Position numbers and translations under genes: made by a program. Positions 21,221 through 29,483 of a DNA stretch of 64,000 nt are shown here, in pieces. The notes beneath the pieces are model-generated. The model was not told where the DNA came from. It did no database searches and saw only the letters and a list, made by a program, of their open reading frames with translations. The number at the start of each line of letters is the position of its first letter. Position 1 is the first letter of the stretch. Source of the DNA: Myxococcales bacterium (GTDB lineage Bacteria > Myxococcota_A > Polyangia > Nannocystales > Nannocystaceae); contig JACKDW010000002.1 of assembly GCA_020633295.1 (NCBI GenBank), positions 372,001 through 436,000 on the forward strand, in the 5' to 3' direction.

Positions 21221-21736
21221 ATGTGTACGACGATCGAACTCTCGCGGCTGCTCGAGGAGCTCGACGAGACGCTGCGCGCCGAGATCGCGGGGTTGGCCAC
21301 GCTGACCTCGACGCTCACGCCCGGGCTCCCGCCGGTCGACGGCGACGCGGAGAAGATGCGCGAGCTGCTGGTGATGCTCGTGAAGAACGCGGCGCACTCG
21401 CTGCGCCAGCGCCCCGGCGTCGTGCACGTCGAGTCCGGGATCACGCACCACGACGGCTCGCCGCTGCGCAACGCGTTCGGCGCCACGCCGCGCTGCGGCC
21501 CCTACGTGTACGTCGAGATCTCGGACCCCGGGATCGCCGTCGCGGCGCCGGCCGAGCCTGACCCGATGAACGAGACCATCTCGTCCACGCGCAAGCGCGG
21601 GCTCGGCTTCGCCGCGGCGCTCGGCGTGGTGCGCCGGCACGGCGGCGTGATCACGACGGGGCGCACGCCGAGCGGCGGCAGCCGCCTGCGCGTGATGATG
21701 CCGACGCGAGAGGCCCTCCCCGTGAGCGCGCGCTGA
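21221..21736 (+). CDS. stand-alone HATPase (histidine-kinase ATPase-like) protein
   Basis: This 171-residue protein starts at ATG 21221. It looks like only the catalytic ATP-binding half of a sensor kinase. The N-box is MRELLVMLVKNAAHSL, the G1 box is weakened to VEISDPGIAV, and the G2 region is KRGLGFAAALGVVRRHGG followed by the final strand SRLRVMMPT. There is no phospho-acceptor His domain, no receiver and no membrane segment. The G1 box lacks the usual second Gly (DxGxG), so ATP binding may be reduced. A full membrane histidine kinase follows at 21951. It could be an anti-sigma-like kinase or an accessory module. An AT-rich stretch with TATAGAAT lies about 50 bases upstream. Confidence 0.7.
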   Translation: MCTTIELSRLLEELDETLRAEIAGLATLTSTLTPGLPPVDGDAEKMRELLVMLVKNAAHSLRQRPGVVHVESGITHHDGSPLRNAFGATPRCGPYVYVEISDPGIAVAAPAEPDPMNETISSTRKRGLGFAAALGVVRRHGGVITTGRTPSGGSRLRVMMPTREALPVSAR

Positions 21737-21913
21737 CGAGCGGCGCTGTCCCGAGATGCCCCAAGCGCCATCCGTTGGTGTCCCGAACGCCGCAGCGAGC
21801 TCGGCGAGAGGCGGCGCCGCGGCGTCGCCTCACGCGGGCGGACGCGATCGCGCGACGCCCTGACGTGACAGCGACCAGCGTTCAGACTATCTCTGAGGGG
21901 TAGCGTCACGCGC

Positions 21914-21931
21914 CCGCCAGCGCGCTGGCGG
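21914..21931. promoter_or_regulatory. perfect 18-bp palindrome upstream of histidine kinase gene
   Basis: CCGCCAGCGCGCTGGCGG is a perfect palindrome ending 19 bases before the GTG start at 21951. It could be an operator for autoregulation or an RNA hairpin occluding the ribosome-binding region. Confidence 0.4.
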
Positions 21932-21950
21932 ACGAGATCGCGCGAGCTCG

Positions 21951-23378
21951 GTGTCGATATTCAGCGTCATTCTCAAGCGGCTCGAGCCGCGCGTGCCCGC
22001 GGCGCTGCTTGGTGATCCCGACACGCGCCAGCGCTCGCTGCTCGCGATCGGCTGCGCCTACTCCTTCGCCGCGGTGTCGCTGTCGCTGGTGCCGTTCATG
22101 GGGAGCACGGCCGAGGGGCTCCTGCGCCTGATCCCGATGGTCAACACCGCCGCGAGCGCGGCGCTGCTGCTGCTGACCGGGCCGCTCTTGCGACGCACCC
22201 GGTCGCTGCGGGTCGCCGGCAACTGGATGACGGGCTTGCTGTTCGCCGGTCTCACCTTCGCGCTGTTCTCGGGCGGCATGGTCAGCGCGCCGTTCTGGGG
22301 CGCGATGATCGTGCTCCCGCTGCTGGCGACGGTGCTCGCCGGGCGCGGCTCGGGCGTGGCGTGGGGCGTTGCGGTGTGCGCGACGTACATGCTGGTCTAC
22401 GCGCTCGACCGCAGCGGCGTCACGCCCACGGACCTCACGCCGCCGGGGATGCGCGACCAGATGACGGTGCTCGGCGCGGTCGCGTCGACGGTGGTCGTGA
22501 CGATCGTCGTGATCCTCGCGGACGCGACCCACCGCGACGCGATCCAGAAGATGCAGCGGACGCACGATCAGCTCGAGGACGCGATCGTCGAGCGCGAGCG
22601 CGCGCAGCTCCAGGCCCACGAGGCCGTGGCCGCGAACGCGGCGAAGTCGGCGTTCCTCGCGACCATGAGCCACGAGCTGCGCACGCCGCTGAACGCGATC
22701 ATCGGCTACACCGAGCTGCTGATCGACGACGCGGCCGGCTCGCCCGACGCGGCGCGCCGGGAGGAGCTCGAGGACCTCCGGCGCATCCGCGGCGCGGGCG
22801 AGCACCTGCTCAACCTGATCTCCGACGTGCTCGACATCTCGCGGATCGAGGCGTCGCGTATGGACATGTCCCCGGAGACCTTTGATCTCGGCGCGCTGCT
22901 CGAGGAGGTCGTCGCGCTGCTCGAGCCGCTGGCGGAGAAGCGCCACAACCAGCTGCGCGCCAGGATCGCGGGCGCGCTCCCGCGGGTGCACCTCGACCGC
23001 GCGCGCGTGCGCCAGGTGCTGGTCAACGTCGTGGGCAACGCGCTCAAGTTCACGGAGCGCGGGGAGGTCGTGCTCAGCGCGCGCCGCAGGGCCGAGCCGC
23101 CGGGCGTGACGATCGAGATCACCGACACGGGCATCGGCATCCCGGCCGACAAGCTCGAGCAGATCTTCCAGCCCTTCACGCAGGTCGACCCCTCGCGCAC
23201 GCGCGAGTACGAGGGCACCGGGCTGGGCCTGGCGATCTGCCGGCGGCTGCTCGAGATGATGTCGGGGACGATCACGGCGCGCTCGCGCGTGGGCGAGGGC
23301 AGCGCCTTCACGATCGAGCTGCCGACGGCCATCGCGGCGCCGGCGGTGCTCACGACGCCGACGCGCGCGGCCTCGTGA
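21951..23378 (+). CDS. membrane sensor histidine kinase
   Basis: This 475-residue protein starts at GTG 21951. About six membrane segments lie between residues 28 and 190 (e.g. AASAALLLLTGPLL, GAMIVLPLLATVLAG, VVVTIVVILAD). A coiled signalling helix follows, then HisKA with the phospho-acceptor His 241 (FLATMSHELRTPLNAII). The ATPase domain has the N-box VLVNVVGNALKFT, G1 ITDTGIGIP, the F-box FQPFTQVD and G2 GTGLGLAICRRLLEMM. There is no receiver and no adjacent response regulator, so its partner is elsewhere. The signal is probably sensed within the membrane region. Its stop lies three bases from the convergent endonuclease gene. Confidence 0.9.
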   Translation: MSIFSVILKRLEPRVPAALLGDPDTRQRSLLAIGCAYSFAAVSLSLVPFMGSTAEGLLRLIPMVNTAASAALLLLTGPLLRRTRSLRVAGNWMTGLLFAGLTFALFSGGMVSAPFWGAMIVLPLLATVLAGRGSGVAWGVAVCATYMLVYALDRSGVTPTDLTPPGMRDQMTVLGAVASTVVVTIVVILADATHRDAIQKMQRTHDQLEDAIVERERAQLQAHEAVAANAAKSAFLATMSHELRTPLNAIIGYTELLIDDAAGSPDAARREELEDLRRIRGAGEHLLNLISDVLDISRIEASRMDMSPETFDLGALLEEVVALLEPLAEKRHNQLRARIAGALPRVHLDRARVRQVLVNVVGNALKFTERGEVVLSARRRAEPPGVTIEITDTGIGIPADKLEQIFQPFTQVDPSRTREYEGTGLGLAICRRLLEMMSGTITARSRVGEGSAFTIELPTAIAAPAVLTTPTRAAS

Positions 23379-23381
23379 CGC

Positions 23382-24134
23382 TCACGCGCGGCGCAGGCGG
23401 CCGCCGCACGCGTCATAGAGGTCGGGGTTGCGCGCGCCGAGCAGCTCGGTGAGCTCGTCGAACACCGTGGGCGCCGGGACCTCGAGCGCGGGCGCGCCGG
23501 CGAGGAAGAAGCGCATGCTCGGGGGCCGCGCGCGCGCGTCGTGCAGCGCGATGTAGAAGCGCTCGTACTGCTCGTCGCGCCCCTGCGGGTCGAGGCGGTT
23601 GGTGAACAGGCGGAAGCGCTGGTGCGCGTTGAGGAAGGTGCTCGCGCGCTGCGGCGTGTCGTCGCGCGCGGCGTCCTCGGGGAAGCACAGGATCCCCGCG
23701 AGCACGGCGTAGGGGAAGCGCTTGTGCAGCGTCACCGCCTCGAACAGCATGTCGCCCCGGCGGTTGGTCAGGTTCTTCTGGAAGTTCCCCGACTTGCGGT
23801 CGACGAAGTTGATCGTCTTGACCGAGATCCCGAGCAGCAGGCCGGACTCCTCGGTCGCCCAGGTGACGTCGACGCGCTTGGCCCCGATGCCGCCGGCGAT
23901 CCGCCGCTCGGCGCCCGAGCGCCCGCCGTCACCCGGCGGCCCGGGGCGCGCCTCGGCCATGCCCCGCGCGCGCAGCTCCTCGGCGAAGGCCTGCGCGAGC
24001 GCGGCGGACATGTCCTCGGAGTACTTCTTCTTCTCGCTGGAGGAGGCGGCGTCGTCCGGGCGCGCGCCGAGGCTCGCCAGCGCCGCGCGCACGCGGCCCG
24101 ACGCGTCCTGGCCCCGCTGTCGTCCGCCGCCCAC
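23382..24134 (-). CDS. probable type II restriction endonuclease
   Basis: This 250-residue protein (GTG start 24134) follows the DNA methyltransferase gene. It has no membrane or signal segment. A central block SGLLLGISVKTINFVDRKSG resembles a PD-(D/E)xK nuclease strand (hydrophobic strand then a Lys), with an acidic VDVTWATEES just before it. Later come RRGDMLFEAVTLHKRFPYAV and FNAHQRFRLFTNRLDP. The assignment rests mainly on its place behind the methyltransferase and on this nuclease-like core; the cut site is unknown. It lies in the same reading frame as the methyltransferase, separated only by repeated TAG codons. Confidence 0.65.
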   Translation of the reverse strand: MGGGRQRGQDASGRVRAALASLGARPDDAASSSEKKKYSEDMSAALAQAFAEELRARGMAEARPGPPGDGGRSGAERRIAGGIGAKRVDVTWATEESGLLLGISVKTINFVDRKSGNFQKNLTNRRGDMLFEAVTLHKRFPYAVLAGILCFPEDAARDDTPQRASTFLNAHQRFRLFTNRLDPQGRDEQYERFYIALHDARARPPSMRFFLAGAPALEVPAPTVFDELTELLGARNPDLYDACGGRLRRA

Positions 24135-24138
24135 CGCC

Positions 24139-24162
24139 GCCTACGCCTACGCCTACGCCTAC
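24139..24162 (-). repeat. hexanucleotide repeat (GTAGGC)x4 giving four in-frame amber stops
   Basis: On the minus strand the unit GTAGGC occurs four times. In the reading frame shared by methyltransferase and endonuclease this reads TAG GCG four times, so the methyltransferase stop is immediately repeated three more times. Five bases after the repeat comes the endonuclease GTG. Gain or loss of units would change the number of stops but not the frame. Confidence 0.85.
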
Positions 24163-25838
24163 GCGGGATTGCTCTTGCTGCGGGCGGCCCGGCGGCCCTT
24201 GAGCTCGCGCCAGGCCGCGTTGAGCTCGCGGGCGGCGGCGGCGGGGAGCCCGAGCGCGGAGACCAGCAGGACCTCGTCGACGCGCGCCACCGCGTCCTCC
24301 AGCGCGCCGCGGCGCAGCGCCGCGGAGACACCTGGCTTGATGGACATAAGCGCGTCCTCGGCGGCGGCGAGCGCCGCGAGCGGCGGGACCGGCAGCTGAC
24401 GCGCCTCGCCGGGCTCGACCTTGAGGATCCCGCCGCCGTAGGAGCGACCCAGGAGCTCGGCGCCGAGCAGCGTCAGCGAGTTGAGCGTCGCCACCGGCAG
24501 CAGCGCGCGCGCGCGCGACACCGCGTCGCGGTCGCGCAGGACCACGCCGTGCACCGAGTTGAGCACGTGGGCGCGCGCCGCGTTGCTGACGAGCCGCGGG
24601 GCGTCGCCGCTCATGTACGTGAAGATCAGGTCGGGCGCGCGCACGAGCGGCACGCGCCACCACGGCGCGCGCACGCGGCACTTGTAGGCCGTGTGCACGC
24701 CCTCGGCCTCGCCCTCGACGATGTATCGCCGGGCCGCGCGCGACGGCGTCTTGTCGCCCGGGCTCGGGTAGAACAGGAAGGTGCGCCGCCCCTCCTCGGT
24801 CTGACGGTCGCGCGCGCGCCGGGTGTAGCTGAGGCCGCGGAGGTGGCGAGAGCCGGCGGGCGAGATCCGCAGGAGGTCGCGCTCCGGGAGCTTGCGCGCG
24901 CGCACCTCGTCCTGGGTCAGCGTGAAGAACTTGTTGTTGCCCGTGACGATCCCGAGCTCGAGCTCGCACAGCTCGCCGAGCGTGGTGAAGCCGGCCTCGG
25001 CGATGGCGTCGCGGTAGCGCGTGAGCGCGCCGCCCGGCAAGAGCGCCTGCGTCCACTTGTCGCCGGCCTGGCGCTCCAGCGGCAGGCGCGTGGCCCTCGC
25101 GAGCGCGCGCGGGTTGAGGTCGCCGGCGTCGCCCAGGTGCACGACCTCCAGCTCACGCGTCGGACCCTTGCCCTCGGCGAGCAGCAGCACGACCTCCTCG
25201 AGCACGCCCGGGAACACCCGCTCGCGGAACATCACGAGCTGCACGCGCCCGAACCGCTCGACGAGGAAGCGGCGCACGGGCGCGGCGTAGTTGACCGTGA
25301 GCAGCACCGCCGGGAGCACGAGCGCGAGCCGGCCGCGCGGCCGCAGGAACTGGGCGGCGTGCACGACGAAGGCCGCCCAGGCGTTGGCGAGCTGGTTGAG
25401 CTTGACCCCGTGGGCCTCGGCGACCGCGAGCCCGCGCGCGCGCAGCTCCCCGGAGAACGCCTGATAGCGCAGGTAGGGCGGGTTGCCGATGACCGCGTCG
25501 AAGTCGCCGGTGGCCGGGACCGCGAAGAAGTCCCGTTCCTCCAGGGTCGCGATGACGCCGAGCTCGCGCAGCGACGCGGCCGCGCGGGTGAGCGAGGGCC
25601 CGTGGAGGTCGTAGCCGTGCAGCGCGGGCAGCAGCTCACCGAGGCCGCGCAGCCGACGAGCCGCGTCGAGCAGGAACGCCGCCTCGCCGCAGGACGGCTC
25701 GAGCACGCGGTCGCTGCCGCTGCGGATCGCCCAGTCGACCATGACGCGCGTCAGCGCGCCGGGCGTGAAGAAGGCGCCGCGAGACTTGCGAGCCTTGGCC
25801 TCGCGCTGCGCTTCGCTGCTGGACTCGAGCTCGAGCAT
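24159..25838 (-). CDS. N6-adenine DNA methyltransferase of a type II-like restriction-modification system
   Basis: This 559-residue protein starts at ATG 25838. The SAM motif region is KSRGAFFTPGALTRVMVDWA followed by VLEPSCGEAAFLLDAARRL. The catalytic motif IV is AVIGNPPYLRYQAF (NPPY, adenine N6). A C-terminal target-recognition region (about 300-540) includes LELGIVTGNNKFFTL, seen in Eco57I/PaeR7-like enzymes. It should methylate adenine in the recognition site of the partner nuclease encoded directly downstream in the same frame. The open frame runs far upstream of the ATG but without similarity, so ATG 25838 is preferred. Confidence 0.88.
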   Translation of the reverse strand: MLELESSSEAQREAKARKSRGAFFTPGALTRVMVDWAIRSGSDRVLEPSCGEAAFLLDAARRLRGLGELLPALHGYDLHGPSLTRAAASLRELGVIATLEERDFFAVPATGDFDAVIGNPPYLRYQAFSGELRARGLAVAEAHGVKLNQLANAWAAFVVHAAQFLRPRGRLALVLPAVLLTVNYAAPVRRFLVERFGRVQLVMFRERVFPGVLEEVVLLLAEGKGPTRELEVVHLGDAGDLNPRALARATRLPLERQAGDKWTQALLPGGALTRYRDAIAEAGFTTLGELCELELGIVTGNNKFFTLTQDEVRARKLPERDLLRISPAGSRHLRGLSYTRRARDRQTEEGRRTFLFYPSPGDKTPSRAARRYIVEGEAEGVHTAYKCRVRAPWWRVPLVRAPDLIFTYMSGDAPRLVSNAARAHVLNSVHGVVLRDRDAVSRARALLPVATLNSLTLLGAELLGRSYGGGILKVEPGEARQLPVPPLAALAAAEDALMSIKPGVSAALRRGALEDAVARVDEVLLVSALGLPAAAARELNAAWRELKGRRAARSKSNPA

Positions 25839-26003
25839 GTTCGGGCGATCGCCGGACACCACGACGCGCTCTAGCGCGCGTCGTCGCGCTTGTAGCACGG
25901 ATCCGCGCGCGCCGTGGGGCGCCGGATGGCCGCGACTCGGCGCGCGCGGCGGGCTCGCGACCTGCGCCGAGTCTCGGCGCGCGCGCTCGCGTCGCGCGAC
26001 GCC

Positions 26004-26048
26004 AACGACGACAACGACGACAACGACGACAACGACGACAACGACGAC
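26004..26048 (+). repeat. 9-nt tandem repeat (AACGACGAC)x5 in the RM-MFS divergent region
   Basis: Five exact copies of AACGACGAC, followed by degenerate copies to about 26057. The repeat lies in the 300-base gap 25839-26138 between the divergent methyltransferase and MFS transporter genes. Apart from this repeat I see no gene or clear promoter there. The rightward frame reads through it as Asn-Asp-Asp but lacks other protein character. Confidence 0.8.
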
Positions 26049-26138
26049 GATAACGATCAGCGCGAGCTCGACGGGCGCGACCGTGACCTCGACCACGGCC
26101 CCGGTCCGGACCCACGTTTTCGGGCTAGGCTGCGCCGA

Positions 26139-27572
26139 GTGCCGAACCCGCCCGACGATGCCGGCGCCGAGCTCCCGAGCGAGCCGAGCCAGTCCACGCG
26201 GGCCAAGGCGCTCGCCATGCTCGCGGTCGTCATCGTGTTCGCGGTCGCGTCGGGCACGATGGTCAACGTCGCGCTGCCGACCATCGGCGAGGAATTCAAC
26301 GTCAGCGAGGGCACCTACAGCTGGATCGTCACCGGCTTCACGCTGACCTTCGCGGTGTTCAGCTCGGTGCACGGCCGGCTCGCCGACATCGTGGGCGTGC
26401 GCCGCCTGTACCTGTTCGGCGTGCTCGTGTTCGGGCTCGGCTCGGCGCTCGTGGGCGCGCTGCAGTCGGTCGGCTGGATCATCGCGGTGCGCCTGCTGCA
26501 GGGCGCCGGCGCGGCCGCGATCCCGGCGCTGGGCTCGCTGATCATCGCCAAGCTCTACCCGCCGGATCGCCGCGGCGGCGCGCTCGGGGTGCTGCTCGCG
26601 GCCGTGGGCTTCGCCGCGAGCGTCGGGCCGTTTCTCGGCGGCGCGCTGATCCAGGTCCTGCACTGGCGCGCGGTGTTCCTCGTCCCGGCGGTGTCGCTGC
26701 TCGCTATCCCGCTCGGGCTGCGCTGGCTGCCGAGCTCGCTCGACGTGCGCCGGCCGCAGCCGATCGACGCCGGCGGCGCGCTGATCATGAGCGTGGGCGT
26801 GTCCGCGCTGCTGTACTGCTTCAACCTGCTGAGCGCGCGCGCGTTCGGGCCGCCGCTGTGGGCCGCGGCCGGCGTCGGCGTGCTCGGGCTGCTCGGCTTC
26901 GCGCTGTGGATCCGCCGGCGCGCGCACCCGTTCTTGCCCCCCGAGCTGCTCGCCGAGCCCGCCTACCGGCGCGCCGTCATGGTCGCGTTCCTGTGCCAGG
27001 CGACGCGCATGGGCACCGTCGTGCTCGTGCCGATCCTGCTGCACGAGGTCGAGCACCTCGAGCCGATCTGGGTCGGCCTCGTGCTGCTCCCGGGCGCCGT
27101 GCTCGTGACCGTGTTCTCGCCGCTGAGCGGGCGCCTCTCCGACCGCGTCGGCGCGCGCCTGCCGGTCACCGGCGGCTCGGTGTGCATGGTCATCGGCAAC
27201 CTCATCGTCGCGGCCTACGCCGGCGTCTCGGTCGCCGGCGTGACGGTGGGCATGAGCCTGTACGGGCTCGGCTTCGCGTTCATCCAGAGCCCGCTGCTGA
27301 GCGCGACCTCGTCGTACGTGCCCGCGCGTCACACCGGCATGGGCGTCGGCATGTTCATGATGATCTTCTTCCTCGGCGGCGCGTTCGGCATCGCGCTCTC
27401 GACCACCGTGCTCGAGCTGCAGGGCCACGGCGGCGCGAGCTGGATCGGGCTCGCGCTGGGCGAGGGCGCGGCGTTCTCGAACGCCGCGCTGACGCTCACA
27501 GGCCTCGCGGTGATCGGGCTCGCGCTCGCGCGCACGCTGCCGGCGCGCGCCCCCGCGCCGGCGCCCGAGTAG
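26139..27572 (+). CDS. MFS multidrug efflux transporter (DHA2-like)
   Basis: From the GTG at 26139 the protein has 477 residues with about 14 membrane segments, the DHA2 (EmrB/QacA-like) count. The family signs are VNVALPTIGEEFNVSEGTYSW in the first span/loop, the motif A loop GRLADIVGVRRLYL between spans 2 and 3, and motif C-like GPFLGGALIQVLHWRAVFLV in span 5. A second motif A copy, GRLSDRVGARLP, sits in the second half. It should export drugs or metabolites against protons. The frame is open further upstream through the Asn/Asp repeat but without membrane-protein character. No local regulator is seen. Confidence 0.9.
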   Translation: MPNPPDDAGAELPSEPSQSTRAKALAMLAVVIVFAVASGTMVNVALPTIGEEFNVSEGTYSWIVTGFTLTFAVFSSVHGRLADIVGVRRLYLFGVLVFGLGSALVGALQSVGWIIAVRLLQGAGAAAIPALGSLIIAKLYPPDRRGGALGVLLAAVGFAASVGPFLGGALIQVLHWRAVFLVPAVSLLAIPLGLRWLPSSLDVRRPQPIDAGGALIMSVGVSALLYCFNLLSARAFGPPLWAAAGVGVLGLLGFALWIRRRAHPFLPPELLAEPAYRRAVMVAFLCQATRMGTVVLVPILLHEVEHLEPIWVGLVLLPGAVLVTVFSPLSGRLSDRVGARLPVTGGSVCMVIGNLIVAAYAGVSVAGVTVGMSLYGLGFAFIQSPLLSATSSYVPARHTGMGVGMFMMIFFLGGAFGIALSTTVLELQGHGGASWIGLALGEGAAFSNAALTLTGLAVIGLALARTLPARAPAPAPE

Positions 27573-27614
27573 CCGAGATTGCGCCCGCGCCCGCCGGCCC
27601 GCACTATCGCGGTC

Positions 27615-28472
27615 ATGGCCGCCACGGACCACCTGCAGCTGCGGCGCCCCGACGACGCTCAAGACGAGACCGGCGCGCGCGCGTGGTTCTCGCGCCTCGC
27701 CGAGGACCTGCTCAACAAGACCGCCGTTATGATCGGCGGCGCCGCGCACCGGCTCGTCGAGCTCGAGGTCTACTACGACGAGCCCGGCGTCCACCCCGAC
27801 CCCTTCACCCACGGCCACGCGCTGCAGCGGCAGTCGGGGCGCTGGTACCTGCACCGCGTCGGCGACGGGCTGCGCGGCGGCAGCTTCAAGGGCGTCGACC
27901 TGACCGTCGGCTCGCCGCGCGCCAGCGGCGGCGTGCTCGTCCGCGGGCTCGAGCGGCCGGACGGCGCGCTCGTCGACGGCCCCTCGCTGTGCGTCGATTA
28001 CATGATTGAACAGTCAGGTCTCGCCGACCTCGCCGCGCTCGATCGCGCGCTCGGGCAGACCCCCGCGGGCGACCCCCGCCTGCCCGTCCACCTCGCGGCG
28101 CTCCCCGCCGGCGCCGAGGCCCGCGCCGTGCACCGCACCGGCCGCGTCGGCCTCACGCTCAAGCGGGTCGCCGAGCACCCGGGCATGGTCGCGACGCTGC
28201 TGCGCCCCTATCGCTACCTCACGCGCCCTCGAGGGACGCGCAAGGGCAAGCAGTACCTGACGCTCGCGCTGCACGCCGGCGGCGCGAGCCTCGACGAGAT
28301 CCAGCGCGTCACCGGCACGCCGGTCGCGACCCTGCGGCGCCACGTCAAGGGCTTCGCCGCCGGCGCCGCGGCCCATCAAGATGACGCCGCGCTGACGGCC
28401 TTTCACGGCCAGCGCCTCACGCCCGACGTCCTCGCGCGGCTGCACGGCGCCTGGCATCACCACTACGGGTAG
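27615..28472 (+). CDS. AAG-like (3-methyladenine DNA glycosylase-related) protein
   Basis: This 285-residue protein starts at ATG 27615. The N-terminal 130 residues recall the alkyladenine DNA glycosylase fold: LAEDLLNKTAVMIGGAAHRL, then VELEVYYD with a Glu at the position of the catalytic acid, then HPDPFTHGHALQ and RGGSFKGVDLTVGS, and GGVLVRGLE. This HPDPFTH variant is distinct from the classical repair enzyme, and I know it only as an uncharacterised relative. The C-terminal part (about 175-285) adds a basic segment, LTRPRGTRKGKQYLTL, and a helical tail (ASLDEIQRVTGTPVATLRRH) that could be a DNA-binding helix-turn-helix. Base-excision activity is inferred, not shown. Confidence 0.6.
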   Translation: MAATDHLQLRRPDDAQDETGARAWFSRLAEDLLNKTAVMIGGAAHRLVELEVYYDEPGVHPDPFTHGHALQRQSGRWYLHRVGDGLRGGSFKGVDLTVGSPRASGGVLVRGLERPDGALVDGPSLCVDYMIEQSGLADLAALDRALGQTPAGDPRLPVHLAALPAGAEARAVHRTGRVGLTLKRVAEHPGMVATLLRPYRYLTRPRGTRKGKQYLTLALHAGGASLDEIQRVTGTPVATLRRHVKGFAAGAAAHQDDAALTAFHGQRLTPDVLARLHGAWHHHYG

Positions 28473-28491
28473 ACGGAGACCGCCGCGAGGA

Positions 28492-29211
28492 TCAGTCGTC
28501 GCGCGCGTCGTCGAGGCCGCGCTTGCCGAGGTGACGCACGTCGTCGCCGTTGACCATGAAGATCACGAGCTCGGCGACGTTGACCGCGTGGTCCCCCATG
28601 CGCTCGAGCCACTTGGCCACCGACATGACGTGGATCAGCGCGCGCATGCCCGCCTCGGGCATGCCGTGCAGCCCGCGGAGCAGGTCGCCGAAGACCTTGT
28701 GGTAGAGCGCGTCGATCTCGTCGTCGCTGTCGATCACCGACTGCGCGGTCTCGATGTCGCGCTGCACGAACGAGTCGATCGCGTCGCTGATCATCGACTG
28801 CACGATCTCGGTCATGCGCCCGATGCCGTCGTGCAGCGCGAAGCTCGGCGGGTCGCGCTGCAGGTCGCGGACGCGCTCGGCGATGTTGACCGCGAGGTCG
28901 GCGACGCGCTCGAGGTCGGTGACCATCTTGAGCGTGAAGGTGATGAAGCGCAGGTCCCCCGCGACCGGCTGGCGCTTGGCGAGCAGCAAGAGGCACAGCT
29001 CGTCGATCTCGAGCTCGGCGCGGTTGACCCGCGCGTCCTCGGCGATGATCCTCCCCGCCAGCTCGACGTCGGCGCCCATCAGCGCGCGCACCGAGCCCGC
29101 GATCATCAGCTCGACGCGCCCCGCCATCAGCGTGATGCTCTCGCGCAGCGCCCGAAGCTCGCCCTCGAACACCCGATCGATGTGCCGCCCCCCGCTCTCG
29201 CCGTCGTCCAT
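28492..29211 (-). CDS. phoU: phosphate signalling protein PhoU
   Basis: This 239-residue protein has the two three-helix bundles of PhoU. The paired metal-binding motifs are DLERVADLAVNIAE (first bundle) and WLERMGDHAVNVAE (second bundle). The N-terminus HIDRVFEGELRALRESI is also typical. PhoU links the Pst phosphate transporter to the PhoR/PhoB two-component system and restrains signalling when phosphate is plentiful. It lies on the same strand as pstSCAB but is separated from pstB by a 1.7-kb gene on the opposite strand. It therefore probably has its own promoter in 29212-29483. Confidence 0.93.
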   Translation of the reverse strand: MDDGESGGRHIDRVFEGELRALRESITLMAGRVELMIAGSVRALMGADVELAGRIIAEDARVNRAELEIDELCLLLLAKRQPVAGDLRFITFTLKMVTDLERVADLAVNIAERVRDLQRDPPSFALHDGIGRMTEIVQSMISDAIDSFVQRDIETAQSVIDSDDEIDALYHKVFGDLLRGLHGMPEAGMRALIHVMSVAKWLERMGDHAVNVAELVIFMVNGDDVRHLGKRGLDDARDD

Positions 29212-29483
29212 CACGAAGATCGCGTATAACCCATTTCGCGCGCTTCCGCGCGAGCGTGAGCCGTCCAGGACCGCGAGACCGGGCTCCTGTGGCGCGTCCG
29301 CGGTCCCGTGATGAAGCGAACACGCGGCTCGACGCGATCGCGTCCACGCCGACGCGCCCGACGGGCAGAGCGCGATGCTCGCTGCGACGATCGCCGGGAC
29401 GCGGCCGCAGACGTCGGCGCTTCTCCAGCGCGCTCCCGCAGACGCTCCGCCGGTCCGCGCGCGGCCCTCTGGTACGATTGCGT

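Noticed and set aside
25839..27854. Upstream extension of the N6-methyltransferase open frame far past ATG 25838
   Set aside because: The extension is antisense to the MFS gene and Arg/His-rich without domain character. The conserved region starts near the ATG chosen.
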